Shown: positions 9,135-20,302 of the stretch, one piece after another
Layout: each line of letters opens with the position of its first letter
Position numbering within the stretch: position 1 is the first letter of the stretch
Assembly (NCBI RefSeq): GCF_001748245.1
Contig: NZ_BDFO01000001.1
Span: 6,043,346-6,107,345 of the forward strand
Length of the DNA stretch: 64,000 nt
Direction of reading: 5' to 3'
DNA from: Oligoflexus tunisiensis
GTDB lineage: Bacteria > Bdellovibrionota_B > Oligoflexia > Oligoflexales > Oligoflexaceae
Notes under the pieces: model-generated
Database searches by the model: none
What the model saw: the letters and a program-made list of their open reading frames with translations, nothing else
Told to the model about the DNA's origin: nothing
Position numbers and translations under genes: made by a program

Positions 9135-9146
9135 CTCAAGCTTGAG
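9135..9146. promoter_or_regulatory. Perfect 12-bp palindrome over the ribosome binding site of the fatty-acid hydroxylase gene
   Basis: CTCAAGCTTGAG at 9135-9146 contains part of the GAGG Shine-Dalgarno used for the ATG at 9155. It could be an operator half-site pair or a SD-masking hairpin; the role is inference. Confidence 0.35.
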
Positions 9147-9154
9147 GCGCTGCG

Positions 9155-10210
9155 ATGAATGTCATTCTTTATTCCATCCCGTTCTTTATCCTGGCGATGG
9201 TGATTGAGTTTTATTATTCCCGAGCGAAAAATCTGCCCTACTATCGTTTGAACGATTCCCTCTCCAACCTCGGCGCCGGCCTTTTTCAGCAGGCCCTGGC
9301 TTTTATACCCGCGGCCCTGGTCCTGGCTGCTTATCCCGTTGTTTATGACAATTGGTCCCTGTCCTTCTTTAAGGGAAAGAATGATCTTCTCACGTATGCG
9401 ATCTGCCTCGTTCTGGTCGACTTTCTGTATTACTGGGCCCATCGCATGTATCACCGCACAGGTCTCGGCTGGACAGGGCACATTGTGCATCATCAGAGCG
9501 AGGAGTATAACCTCTCGGTTGCCCTGCGGCAGAGCTGGCTTCAGGGCTTTCACGGGATTCCCTTCTTAATCGTGCCGGCCTTTCTCGGCTTTGATGCGGT
9601 CGTGGCGCTCACCTGCAGCGCGATCAATACCGTCTATCAGTTCTGGATTCACACCAAAGCCATTGATAAATGCCCGCGCTGGTTCGAGGCCATCTTCAAT
9701 ACGCCTTCGCATCATCGGGTCCATCACGGCCGCAATCCACAATACATCGATAAGAATTATGCCGGCTCCTTGATGATCTGGGATCGACTCTTTGGAACGT
9801 TCGAACCGGAAAAGGAGGAGGTCGTTTACGGCATCACCCAGCCGACCCAGTCCTGGAATCCTCTGGTGGCACAATTCGGACCCTGGGCTCAGCTCATCAA
9901 AAAAGGTCGTGGCAAGGGTTTCTGGCTGAACGTCAAATACAATATCATGCCCCCCGGTTGGAATGAAGTGGATGGCGATCAGGTGCCGGCCTTTATCCCA
10001 AGGGAAAAATACGATCCCCAGGTCAGCACGAGTCGGAAGCGCCTGTCCTTCGGAGCCTTCTCCGTGTCGCTGATTCTGCTCCTCGCGCTTATGCTGATGG
10101 GCCAGGAACAAGTGACAGCCGTTCACGTGGTTCTCGTTGCCAGCATCATCGGCCTTCTGCTTTATAGCGGCTGGTGCCTGGAACCTTCGACTCAGGATAA
10201 ATCATCTTGA
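9155..10210 (+). CDS. Fatty acid hydroxylase / sterol desaturase superfamily membrane protein
   Basis: 351 residues. Three His clusters typical of this di-iron membrane oxygenase superfamily are visible: HRMYHR (about residue 95), HIVHHQ (about 108) and HHRVHHG (about 190), embedded among TM helices in the normal order. The family hydroxylates or desaturates fatty acyl or sterol chains using O2. The last ~60 residues add two further hydrophobic segments beyond the catalytic domain. The stop overlaps the TTG start of the next gene. Substrate cannot be told from sequence; fatty acids are more likely than sterols in bacteria. Confidence 0.85.
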   Translation: MNVILYSIPFFILAMVIEFYYSRAKNLPYYRLNDSLSNLGAGLFQQALAFIPAALVLAAYPVVYDNWSLSFFKGKNDLLTYAICLVLVDFLYYWAHRMYHRTGLGWTGHIVHHQSEEYNLSVALRQSWLQGFHGIPFLIVPAFLGFDAVVALTCSAINTVYQFWIHTKAIDKCPRWFEAIFNTPSHHRVHHGRNPQYIDKNYAGSLMIWDRLFGTFEPEKEEVVYGITQPTQSWNPLVAQFGPWAQLIKKGRGKGFWLNVKYNIMPPGWNEVDGDQVPAFIPREKYDPQVSTSRKRLSFGAFSVSLILLLALMLMGQEQVTAVHVVLVASIIGLLLYSGWCLEPSTQDKSS

Positions 10211-10836
10211 ATATGCTAAGGGTTTTCCGCCCCACGTTAAGCCTGCTCATCCTCGTCGCGGTGATGATCCTGCTGGACCACCTCGTGGAAGCTCATAATT
10301 ATTCCGTATTCAATTTCTTCTGCTTCTTCACCAATCAGAGCAATCTGCTGGTTGCTCTGTTCTTTCTGGTGGACGGTTTCCTGCGCTGGCGCGGCCGGCC
10401 GCTGACACGCAGCGTTTATGATCGGACCCGCGGGGCTCTGATTCTTTATATGTCCATGACGACCAGCATCTACTGGCTCTTTCTGCACCATCTGATCCAA
10501 TTCACATCCCCGGTCGCCGCCCTGGCCAACAGTTTCCTTCACTCGGGCGCACTCGCCTTCCTGCTGATCGACTGGTTCTGGGATCGACCGCAGACGCGCC
10601 TGAACAAACGCTTTTTTCTGGTCTGGCTGATCTATCCCGTGCTCTACGGAGTCATGATCATGGCGCTCGGCACGGCACGCTCCTGGTACCCTTATCCTTT
10701 TCTCAATATCGTGAAGCTGGGTGCAGGAAAATGGGCCATGTGGAACGGAATCATGGCCGTGGGGATTGGATGCTGGGCTGTGTTCATCATTCTTCTGAAC
10801 AACAAACTGCAGCGGGATGAGCTTAGAACTCGGTGA
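10207..10836 (+). CDS. Pr6Pr / FAR-17a-AIG1-like six-TM membrane protein
   Basis: 209 residues with six hydrophobic helices. The early FFTNQSNLL segment and the later NSFLHSGALAFLL segment match the pattern of Pr6Pr-type proteins and, by topology and Thr/His placement, the AIG1/ADTRP proteins, which in animals use Thr and His to hydrolyse fatty-acid esters of hydroxy fatty acids. The assignment to that activity is inference. TTG at 10207 overlaps the upstream stop by four bases (TTGA); ATG at 10213 is the alternative. The 3' end overlaps the convergent protease gene by 14 bases. Confidence 0.65.
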   Translation: MNMLRVFRPTLSLLILVAVMILLDHLVEAHNYSVFNFFCFFTNQSNLLVALFFLVDGFLRWRGRPLTRSVYDRTRGALILYMSMTTSIYWLFLHHLIQFTSPVAALANSFLHSGALAFLLIDWFWDRPQTRLNKRFFLVWLIYPVLYGVMIMALGTARSWYPYPFLNIVKLGAGKWAMWNGIMAVGIGCWAVFIILLNNKLQRDELRTR

Positions 10837-11710
10837 GCTTGTAACTCGCACCGCGGCGTCCGGAACGAACGGCGCTCATGGCCTGTTCGATCCAGCCCTT
10901 GTAGGGTGCTATCAGGGTATCCACCGACAAACCGGCCTCACAGGCATCCGGTCCAGTTGAAACCAACGCGAAAACGCGCATAATGCCCCCTTCGTCGATA
11001 AAATCCGGCCCCCCACTGTCACCCGAACAGGAACCATGCCGCTCATCAGCGGTCAGAACCACCATCCCGGCTTCCGGGAAGGACTTCACATAAGTCATGG
11101 GAATTTTCCGCAGGATGTTGTTTTTCCCGCGACAGATGGTGGTGGTGCAGCCATAACCCGCCGTGGTGATTTCACCGTTCACCAGATCGGCATTGACACC
11201 AGCCAGAGGCGCCGGCTGATAGGTATCCGGAATGCGATCATCCACATAGGCCAGGGCAATATCATAAAGCGGTCGGCCAGGGCTGACGAGGTCCTCGGGG
11301 TTTGCGGCATCCACGATTTTACGATCATAGGCGTCGCCTTTTTCCTGGCTGTATTCCGAGTGCACGGCAATACGGCGAATCTTCAGGAGCGGCTGCTGCT
11401 TATTACTCAGCCTGGGGTTGTAGGCCGTGTTGAAGAGGGCATAGGCGCGGCGCTCCTTGTCATTGAAACAGTGAGCGGCGGTCAAGAGTATGTCGCGGGC
11501 CAGCACCACGGCAGTACAGTATTGACCAACATCAGGATCCGGATCCATAATCGACACCGTATGCGAGGCAATCGGATCGTCGGGGTCCACCCTCTGGCCA
11601 TTGACAATTTTCCCGGACGAATCTTCGCCGAGATGTTTGCAGGCCTGGGTCAACACCAGCATGAGGATGGACAGAATGAGTCCTCCCTGCTGAGCCTGAT
11701 GCCTCTGCAT
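10823..11710 (-). CDS. Trypsin-like (S1) serine protease, exported
   Basis: 295 residues from ATG 11710, chosen for GGAGG 7 bases upstream. A hydrophobic signal ends at LTQAC (Cys24), an imperfect lipobox, so secretion as a lipoprotein is possible. The chymotrypsin-fold triad is complete: LTAAHC (His80), YDIALAYV (Asp) and SCSGDSGGP (Ser). KIVNGQRVDPDD is the usual N-terminal activation segment (I/V-V-N-G), so zymogen activation may apply. It is divergent from the Mpo1-like gene with a 55-base gap, and convergent with the Pr6Pr gene. Confidence 0.88.
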   Translation of the reverse strand: MQRHQAQQGGLILSILMLVLTQACKHLGEDSSGKIVNGQRVDPDDPIASHTVSIMDPDPDVGQYCTAVVLARDILLTAAHCFNDKERRAYALFNTAYNPRLSNKQQPLLKIRRIAVHSEYSQEKGDAYDRKIVDAANPEDLVSPGRPLYDIALAYVDDRIPDTYQPAPLAGVNADLVNGEITTAGYGCTTTICRGKNNILRKIPMTYVKSFPEAGMVVLTADERHGSCSGDSGGPDFIDEGGIMRVFALVSTGPDACEAGLSVDTLIAPYKGWIEQAMSAVRSGRRGASYKLTEF

Positions 11711-11765
11711 GCGTCTTCCTCCGCAATGGATCATATTTGTTCTAATGTTTTATCATGGAGGGTCC

Positions 11766-12095
11766 ATGAAAGAGAAACGAATTACCAGCTTCGCTGAATT
11801 TTGGCCTTTTTACATGAGCCAGCATGCGGACCCGCGCTGTCGTGCGCTGCATTATGCGGGTACTGTGATCTCGGCAGGCCTTTTGATCGGCGGGATCGTC
11901 AGTGGAAATGGTCTACTCTGTTTGGCCGCGATCCCCGCAGGTTATGGCCCGGCGTGGATTGGCCACTTTCTGATCGAGAAAAATAGACCAGCGACGTTTC
12001 AGTATCCTTTTTATTCACTGGCTGCGGATTACGTCATGGCCTTTCGCTTTATCACGGGACGGCTGGGTCCGCATATTCCGGTCGGGAACCGCTGA
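11766..12095 (+). CDS. Mpo1-like (DUF962) membrane protein
   Basis: 109 residues from ATG 11766 (GGAGG just upstream). It shows the DUF962 signature: FWPFYMSQHADPRCRALHY with two histidines, a hydrophobic pair of helices, then GHFLIEKNRPATFQYP and a SLAADYVM tail. Yeast Mpo1 of this family is an Fe(II) peroxide-forming dioxygenase acting on 2-hydroxy fatty acids in alpha-oxidation. Whether the bacterial protein does the same is inference. The last 81 bases overlap, antisense, the 3' end of the following protease gene. Confidence 0.8.
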   Translation: MKEKRITSFAEFWPFYMSQHADPRCRALHYAGTVISAGLLIGGIVSGNGLLCLAAIPAGYGPAWIGHFLIEKNRPATFQYPFYSLAADYVMAFRFITGRLGPHIPVGNR

Positions 12096-13538
12096 AGCAT
12101 CCTGGGCCGTGACCTCATAGGCGAAGATCGGTCCTGGATTCCCCGCATGATCCTCACCCTGCACACAGATGCGGGCCGGCAGATCCTTGCTCGCGATAGG
12201 GATGGGAATTCGGCGATAGGGGCTCAGCGGCAGGCTTTCGCACTGCGTGCTCGCCAGGGGTCCGTGTCCGACACGATAGAAGGAAAGCTCCGGCACCTGA
12301 AAGATGGGTTCATAACGAAGCCCGGTCTCAAGGCCGAAGATGGACAGCTGCGGTTTCAACGTCGGTGGCCGGGTGTCAATGCTGAGCACAACCACAGTCG
12401 GGAAGCGTTCATCGGCATCCGGCTTTTGCAGACAAAGCAGGTACACACCGTTATCCTGCGGCAGCTCGCTCGCAGGCAGGGGCTCCGCGCGGTAATCATT
12501 ATCATCGCGACAGTCGACCTCACCCACCGCTCCGAACTTCCAAATCGCACCCGGTGCCTTCACCTGCCAGGAGATGGGCTTCCCATTCTGATCCACAGGT
12601 CGCGTCGGAATAAATGGTGCGGCCTCATAGGCGATCGCGTCCGGGGATGGCAGAGGGCAAGCGGAACCAAACGTAACTGTTCCCTGATGGAAACAGTCCT
12701 GCAGATCCAGGACCGGAATCGCATAGTTTTTATTGGCCACCATGAAGGCACCAGGTCGTTGCAATTCACAGGGATTGCCAAGATAACAGCTGTCGCTGAT
12801 ACCCGTCGCACTGGTTGTATTGATCACAGCATAGACAGCACCTTGCGCATCGAGAACGGGTGATCCACTGCTGCCTTCGCGGATATCAGCGCAGCTGTTG
12901 CGATGCGTATCAAACCAGGTCCAGTACCATTCCACGAGCGACACCCGGGTTTCCTCGACACAATGCGCCTCACGAAGAAACTGCTCCTCCTGCGGAAAAT
13001 CGCCGAGAGGCACACCGACGGTGCGGATGGGACTGCCGGAACGGGGAGCCCGTGTCGCGATGGGCAAAGGTTTGAGTCCCAGCTTCTCCAGTTCGGCCCA
13101 GCTGATTTTCAACTCCAGCAGAGCCAGGTCCACCGATTTCATGCTGGCATAAACGATCGATTGAATGCCGATGGTGCGACGGGCATCCGGCGTATCCACA
13201 AAATAATTCAGAATGAGTTTCCAATCCGCAGGGGCCGGCCGCCCGGTCCAGACCTCATAGGTGGTCGCCCGATCGCTATAGGGCATGACGCAATGACCAT
13301 TGGTCACGACCAGGGCGGATGCCTCGGCTTTGGCATCAGCGGGTTTCCAAAGAAAAGCGGTACAGCTCATGGCGGCCTCGAGTCGACCGACAGACGCGAG
13401 AGCCTGATGGGTGCCCTGAGCATTTTTCAGCAGAACAGATGGCTCAGGAAAGCCACCTTCCTCATTCTGAAATTTGGAACTATAGGATGTTTGACAGGCA
13501 AACAGGGCGATGACAATCAGGAGTGTACAACGATGCAT
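12015..13538 (-). CDS. Trypsin-like serine protease lipoprotein with long C-terminal region
   Basis: 507 residues. Signal with lipobox LFAC (Cys15). The protease core shows VVTNGHC (His82), SVDLALLEL (Asp136) and REGSSGSPV (Ser223), a complete triad in the order of V8/trypsin-like peptidases. After about residue 260 comes a ~240-residue tail without a family I recognise; it has cysteines and beta-strand character and could bind envelope or substrate. The final 26 residues are encoded on the strand opposite to the conserved end of the Mpo1-like gene. Divergent from acs (157-base gap). Confidence 0.8.
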   Translation of the reverse strand: MHRCTLLIVIALFACQTSYSSKFQNEEGGFPEPSVLLKNAQGTHQALASVGRLEAAMSCTAFLWKPADAKAEASALVVTNGHCVMPYSDRATTYEVWTGRPAPADWKLILNYFVDTPDARRTIGIQSIVYASMKSVDLALLELKISWAELEKLGLKPLPIATRAPRSGSPIRTVGVPLGDFPQEEQFLREAHCVEETRVSLVEWYWTWFDTHRNSCADIREGSSGSPVLDAQGAVYAVINTTSATGISDSCYLGNPCELQRPGAFMVANKNYAIPVLDLQDCFHQGTVTFGSACPLPSPDAIAYEAAPFIPTRPVDQNGKPISWQVKAPGAIWKFGAVGEVDCRDDNDYRAEPLPASELPQDNGVYLLCLQKPDADERFPTVVVLSIDTRPPTLKPQLSIFGLETGLRYEPIFQVPELSFYRVGHGPLASTQCESLPLSPYRRIPIPIASKDLPARICVQGEDHAGNPGPIFAYEVTAQDASAVPDRNMRTQPSRDKAKGHDVIRSQ

Positions 13539-13695
13539 GAGAGATCCCCAGCCAGCGAGAAGGTCCGCGGATGTTCTAGCACAAGGCCACAGGCCCGTCG
13601 CATGGCAAGTTGACCAGACGAGTGTTGTTCGACAAAGCTACAGTTATTCGCTAAAGTCTCGGCGAAACAATCCCATGATTCAGCACGGGGGTCTT

Positions 13696-15675
<1,980 letters not shown>

Positions 15676-15689
15676 ACCCACCATGGAGC

Positions 15690-15707
15690 GGAGAGCCGTG
15701 CCTCTCC
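15690..15707 (+). terminator. Weak hairpin after acs
   Basis: GGAGAG (15690-15695) and CTCTCC (15702-15707) form a 6-bp stem 15 bases after the acs stop, but only a pyrimidine-rich, not a T-rich, tail follows. Termination here is doubtful. Confidence 0.3.
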
Positions 15708-15919
15708 CTCGTTCCCGCCTTTCGCATTTTTGCAGTCTCATCATCCCCGGCATACGAGAGTGCACCAGCAAGGTCTTGAAGACACAAATCATTCACTGAC
15801 ATTGCGCCTCATTCCACGAACTCAGCGCATCTTATGGCTTTGCAGCCTTTACATAAAAATGGACGCGCTCCATCATTCCTGCTAATAGGATTAGCCAGAT
15901 TAATATCAAGGAATAAGCG

Positions 15920-18900
15920 GTGATCATGAGTATCTCCCGGACATACTGCATTACGCTGATGTTAAGCCTGGTGTTGGGTCTGTTCTGCGCCTGTCAAAAG
16001 GCCACATTATCCCGGGCCCCGGAGCCTCAGAATAAGAGCCAGGAGGCGCTGGCGGCCTGCGAGGATCTCAACCTTGCGCGGGATGCCGCCTGGACAGCGA
16101 CCTTTTTGCAGCAGTTTGTGCGCTGTGCGGCGATTCAAAATAATGATCAGCAGGAAAGTTTTGTTCATACGCTGCATCTGATCGAAGCCATGGGTCTGGA
16201 GCGTTTGCAGCGGACCATGGATTGGCTTCTCATGCAGCCGCAGGGCGCGGCACCGAATGCTGTGTATCCCAACCTGAGTGCACTTATCACACTGATGGAT
16301 CGCGGACGTCATGATGAACGCGGCCTGCCCCTGACGGGAACAGAGGCGCGTTGGGATTCCCTGCAAACGTCCCTGAGTGCCCTCCGTCCCCGGCCTTTTC
16401 TTGAGTTTTTGATGGCGCTCGAGGGCGCGGATGCGCTCGATGATTTTATTCATGAGCTCATGACCTGGAGTGATGCGCTGCCGCAGGGATCTCTGGCCGG
16501 TCTTACACATAAGGTCCTGACGGATGCCACCGTTCGCCATGATCTGCAGAGTCTGCAGCGGGCGACCATCGACGATCCCTTTTTTGCAGCCCATCTGCAG
16601 AAGCTATGGAAACCGCGTTTTTATCCATGGAAAGGGGCATCCGCCGAAGATCAGGAGCCACGATCCCTGTTTGGGCATGCTCTGGATTTTTGGTCGCGCG
16701 CTTCCCTGGACGAACAGAAGCGCTGGGCTCATGGCGTCGGTGCTGTTTTGCGCATGGGCCTGGAAACGCAAAAGGATGAACTTCTGCGGCGCACGCAGGA
16801 TCTTTATGATCTCTTTCGCTCCTATGCTTTAAGGCAGCCGCAGTTCCTCAGCGATCTGCGGGCCCTTCTACAGCAGGCTCTCGACACCCGCCTTCAGGAT
16901 CTGGAACCGGCCATGAAAGGTCTGAATCAGATCAAGGACAATCCCAGCTACCGGGATGCTTTTGAAGAAAAAGCGGGGTCCACCTATCTGCACGAACTGG
17001 TCGAGGATTTTCTGTGGGAGGGCGGACGTCTGCAAAGCTGCTCCATGGATTTTGTCGGGATGAAGGCGCAGCCTGAACTCGACGATCCCCGGGCGATCCT
17101 CCAGCCGCTTTTGACTCCGCAGGCCGCCTGCTCGGGGCGGATCCCGCTGCTCCTTTATCTCGATGAAACACTCGGTTTGAATTGTCGAACGGGTGTGTGC
17201 GGACAGAACTGGATGCATGAGCCCAGTCCTGTCGCAGCCGCTGATCTGAAAAAACTCGGGGCCTTCGCCTGGCATTGGCTGGAAATGGAGCTGCGGGCGG
17301 ATCCCTATCGCTTGAAAAATCGGCAGCTGGCCTATGGTCCCATCACCGGGGAAACCCTGGAGCAGCTCAAGGGATTCTGGCAGGAGCATCAGCCTGCGAG
17401 TGTGGAAGAGCTTGTTCAGTTTGATGAACGCCTCAGTCAGGACCCGCGTTTTGCGGCGCTTTTGAAAAAGGATTTTCTGGAGTCCTGGTATGGTCTGGTC
17501 CTGCAAAAATTGAATACGCTCTCCGATGAATTCCGTGATATCTGGCCGGATGTCAGAAATCCTGAAGGCTGGTATCAGAAAAGCAGTGACATTAAACTTC
17601 TGCGTGCGGGGCTCGGGCTTTATGCCTTCGGAACCGTGGACGGTGCAGCGGCGCGCGCTCTGCCGTTGGAGGAGGTCTGGCGCAAACTGGAAGCGGATCT
17701 GCCCCGGGTGATCACGGCAGCCGACTTCAGTCAGATGCTGAGTCCGATTCGGGAACTGGCGGGGCAGATCAAAAACGCGCCGGTGTCCATCAAACCGGAA
17801 TTGGAAAAAATAACAGTGGAATGGCCCGGCAGTATCACGTTGCATCAGGCCTTTCTGCCGAACGGTCAGCTGGCTGATGAGGTGCAGCCCTATCCACTCG
17901 CCCGCCTGACACGCGAAGGAGCGGATGGCTGGATGATGATGGCGCGTTATCGCGATCAGTTGCCGCTGCTGACCGCCGCGGCGGATCCGGGTCGGGCCAC
18001 GGCTCTGGAGGCCTGGATCAACGAGAGTTATTTGCCGCTTTGGGCTGAGGCCTTGCAAAAGGAGTTGGGGGTATCGGAGGATGGGGCAGCATCATCGGAT
18101 CCGTCAGTATCCGTGGATCCCGCACCCTGGGAATTCTTTGAAACCAATCCCCTGTCGCATGCAGACCTGCGTATTCTGACTCTCTTTGGGGCACAGAACT
18201 GGTTGGGCGTGCAGCCCCGTCTGCCGGCTGATACAAAAATTGCGAGTCTGCCGGCGGCGCCTGTATTCAGCAAGGATCGTGCGCCGCAGGCTTTCCTCGG
18301 TGTGCCCGTGCTGGCTGGATCGCAGCAAACCTGGGCGGGATTCTGGGCCTTTGATAGCGGATTCTTTACCGGACCTGCTGGCTTGAAAGAACTTCTGGAA
18401 CGACTGCCCCGTGATGCCGCCGCTGTGAAACAGGAATTTTTGCAGGCGGCTCAAAATTCCCAGGTTTTGACTCAGGGTCGTTTGAATATCATTGACCGCG
18501 ACAAACTCAGCGGGACGCAGAAACTCCTCCTGCAGCTCCAGTCCGTGAGTTCCCTTTATCAGTCCCGAGGACAGCAGCGCCTTGTGCCGGCGGTGGGCTT
18601 TGATGCTTTCTGCGCTCAGGGTCAAGGTGTGGGGGAATGTCCGTTTACGGTGAATTCCTTCGCCAGCTGGCGCCATTTTCTGGAAGAACGAATCCTGGAT
18701 CATTACTGTCCATTTGTCAGCGGCTCTGTGTTCAGTGCCGCCTTTCAAAAGCAGTGGCGTGAGGCTCTCGGTTTTCAAGACAGCCCCGCTCAGCTCGCCC
18801 AACTCTGTGCCGGGCATGCGTCCTTGAAGACCGCGAGCTTTCCCGCCTCTGTCTGGGAACGGAATGTCCTGAGCCTTTTGCATATGGGCCGTAATCCGCG

Positions 18901-20302
18901 CCTCAAGCCTTCACTGCAGCAGCTGCCCGAGGCCATCCGCCGTGTGAAAATTCAATCGGTTTCTGGTGCCTATCAAAAATTCGTGCGTTTCCATGCGCTC
19001 GCCCCACTTTGGATTCCCACCGCCAATGCACGGCTGCAGCATCGGGAAGGTGTTTACACGGCATTCCGCTGGAACGCCCCGGGATTGATTGATCATGTGC
19101 TGGCGGCTTACAACCATGAAGTCGGGGATAAGGTTTTTACGGACGCCCTGAAAAAACTGGGCCGCCTTTCCCATGATGGCGGGAATCCGGTGTTTGATCT
19201 CATCAGTACCGTGACGGAAGCCTATGCGGAGAGTGTCAAGGCTGAGGAAACGACGCCGACCTTTATTTTGCGGCTGGCGGACCGCATCAGCCGGGATCCC
19301 CAGCTCATTCAAACGACCAGTCGTCTGCTGGAAAAGCCCGAGGATCCCTTCGCGGGAATCCTCCTGGCCTATACGTTCCCTCAGGCGATGAAAGTGGGTG
19401 TGTTTGAAGATTTCGCCTGGGATCATCCGAGCTATAAACTCATGCGCCTTGCGTTTCAACCAGAGAACAGAAGACTGATGCTCGGGCTGGTGGCGGCGTT
19501 TGATCGCCTGTCTCCCAGACTTTGGAAAATTTATCAGGATGCCGCGTCCGTTCAACCGGATCGTGCGACGATGGCCCGCGATCTGGAAAAACTTTTACGT
19601 TTTGCAGCCGATGCGATTCTGAGCGCGGATGGCGCCGGTGAATTGTCCCGCCTGTGGCAGGATCTTTTCCAGAAGCGTTTGAGTGATGAGGCGCTGGCGT
19701 CCGTGATTCGGCTGACCCATCAGCTCCGGGAGCCTCTGGTGGATCTGAATAATACCTGGCAGCCTCCCCTGTTGGAAAAACTCGATGACGTGCTGCATGG
19801 CACGATCACAGGTCTCCTGCGCATAATCCCCTGGCTGGAGAAACTTCCAGCGGACCAAAGTTTTGACCTGATGCTCAACGCCTGGCGCGGCATGTCAGCA
19901 GGACTTTATGCACAGAATGGAACCGAACTCTGGCATCTTCTGCAGGACAGAAGGCTTGGCGTGGGAGACCAGGGCATTCTTGCAACTCAGTTGCGGGATC
20001 CTGCGCTGCGGGCTGATCTCCGCTTGATTCTTAAATCGCTTTGGTCCCTTGAAGCCGAATGGGTGCTGGCAGCCCTGGATGAATGGGAAGACCTCGCTCG
20101 GTCCACGCAGAAGGTTTTGCATTATTTCGAACGCAACGTGCAGTGGCGGGGTCCCGGGGCTGTCAGTTATCAGTATTTCATTAAAACACTGGATCTTCAG
20201 ATGCAGGATGGTCAAAGACTTCTGCGGGAGCAGCTCAATCTCTTCCGCAACTGGTTGCAGCCTGAAACATGCACGAGGGGGAATACAGAATGCCAGGAAT
20301 GA
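15920..20302 (+). CDS. Giant exported protein (1460 aa), probable lipoprotein, unknown function
   Basis: The GTG at 15920 has AAGGA 7 bases upstream; ATG 15926 is the alternative. The N-terminus is a signal ending LFCACQ, an imperfect lipobox, so membrane anchoring is likely but not certain. The remaining ~1430 residues are mainly helical by eye, rich in Leu, Trp and Arg, with scattered cysteines, and end in two cysteines (ETCTRGNTECQE). I see no known domain, no repeats and no transmembrane segment. The next gene overlaps its end by 13 bases, so the two giant proteins are probably made together. Confidence 0.75.
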   Translation: MIMSISRTYCITLMLSLVLGLFCACQKATLSRAPEPQNKSQEALAACEDLNLARDAAWTATFLQQFVRCAAIQNNDQQESFVHTLHLIEAMGLERLQRTMDWLLMQPQGAAPNAVYPNLSALITLMDRGRHDERGLPLTGTEARWDSLQTSLSALRPRPFLEFLMALEGADALDDFIHELMTWSDALPQGSLAGLTHKVLTDATVRHDLQSLQRATIDDPFFAAHLQKLWKPRFYPWKGASAEDQEPRSLFGHALDFWSRASLDEQKRWAHGVGAVLRMGLETQKDELLRRTQDLYDLFRSYALRQPQFLSDLRALLQQALDTRLQDLEPAMKGLNQIKDNPSYRDAFEEKAGSTYLHELVEDFLWEGGRLQSCSMDFVGMKAQPELDDPRAILQPLLTPQAACSGRIPLLLYLDETLGLNCRTGVCGQNWMHEPSPVAAADLKKLGAFAWHWLEMELRADPYRLKNRQLAYGPITGETLEQLKGFWQEHQPASVEELVQFDERLSQDPRFAALLKKDFLESWYGLVLQKLNTLSDEFRDIWPDVRNPEGWYQKSSDIKLLRAGLGLYAFGTVDGAAARALPLEEVWRKLEADLPRVITAADFSQMLSPIRELAGQIKNAPVSIKPELEKITVEWPGSITLHQAFLPNGQLADEVQPYPLARLTREGADGWMMMARYRDQLPLLTAAADPGRATALEAWINESYLPLWAEALQKELGVSEDGAASSDPSVSVDPAPWEFFETNPLSHADLRILTLFGAQNWLGVQPRLPADTKIASLPAAPVFSKDRAPQAFLGVPVLAGSQQTWAGFWAFDSGFFTGPAGLKELLERLPRDAAAVKQEFLQAAQNSQVLTQGRLNIIDRDKLSGTQKLLLQLQSVSSLYQSRGQQRLVPAVGFDAFCAQGQGVGECPFTVNSFASWRHFLEERILDHYCPFVSGSVFSAAFQKQWREALGFQDSPAQLAQLCAGHASLKTASFPASVWERNVLSLLHMGRNPRLKPSLQQLPEAIRRVKIQSVSGAYQKFVRFHALAPLWIPTANARLQHREGVYTAFRWNAPGLIDHVLAAYNHEVGDKVFTDALKKLGRLSHDGGNPVFDLISTVTEAYAESVKAEETTPTFILRLADRISRDPQLIQTTSRLLEKPEDPFAGILLAYTFPQAMKVGVFEDFAWDHPSYKLMRLAFQPENRRLMLGLVAAFDRLSPRLWKIYQDAASVQPDRATMARDLEKLLRFAADAILSADGAGELSRLWQDLFQKRLSDEALASVIRLTHQLREPLVDLNNTWQPPLLEKLDDVLHGTITGLLRIIPWLEKLPADQSFDLMLNAWRGMSAGLYAQNGTELWHLLQDRRLGVGDQGILATQLRDPALRADLRLILKSLWSLEAEWVLAALDEWEDLARSTQKVLHYFERNVQWRGPGAVSYQYFIKTLDLQMQDGQRLLREQLNLFRNWLQPETCTRGNTECQE

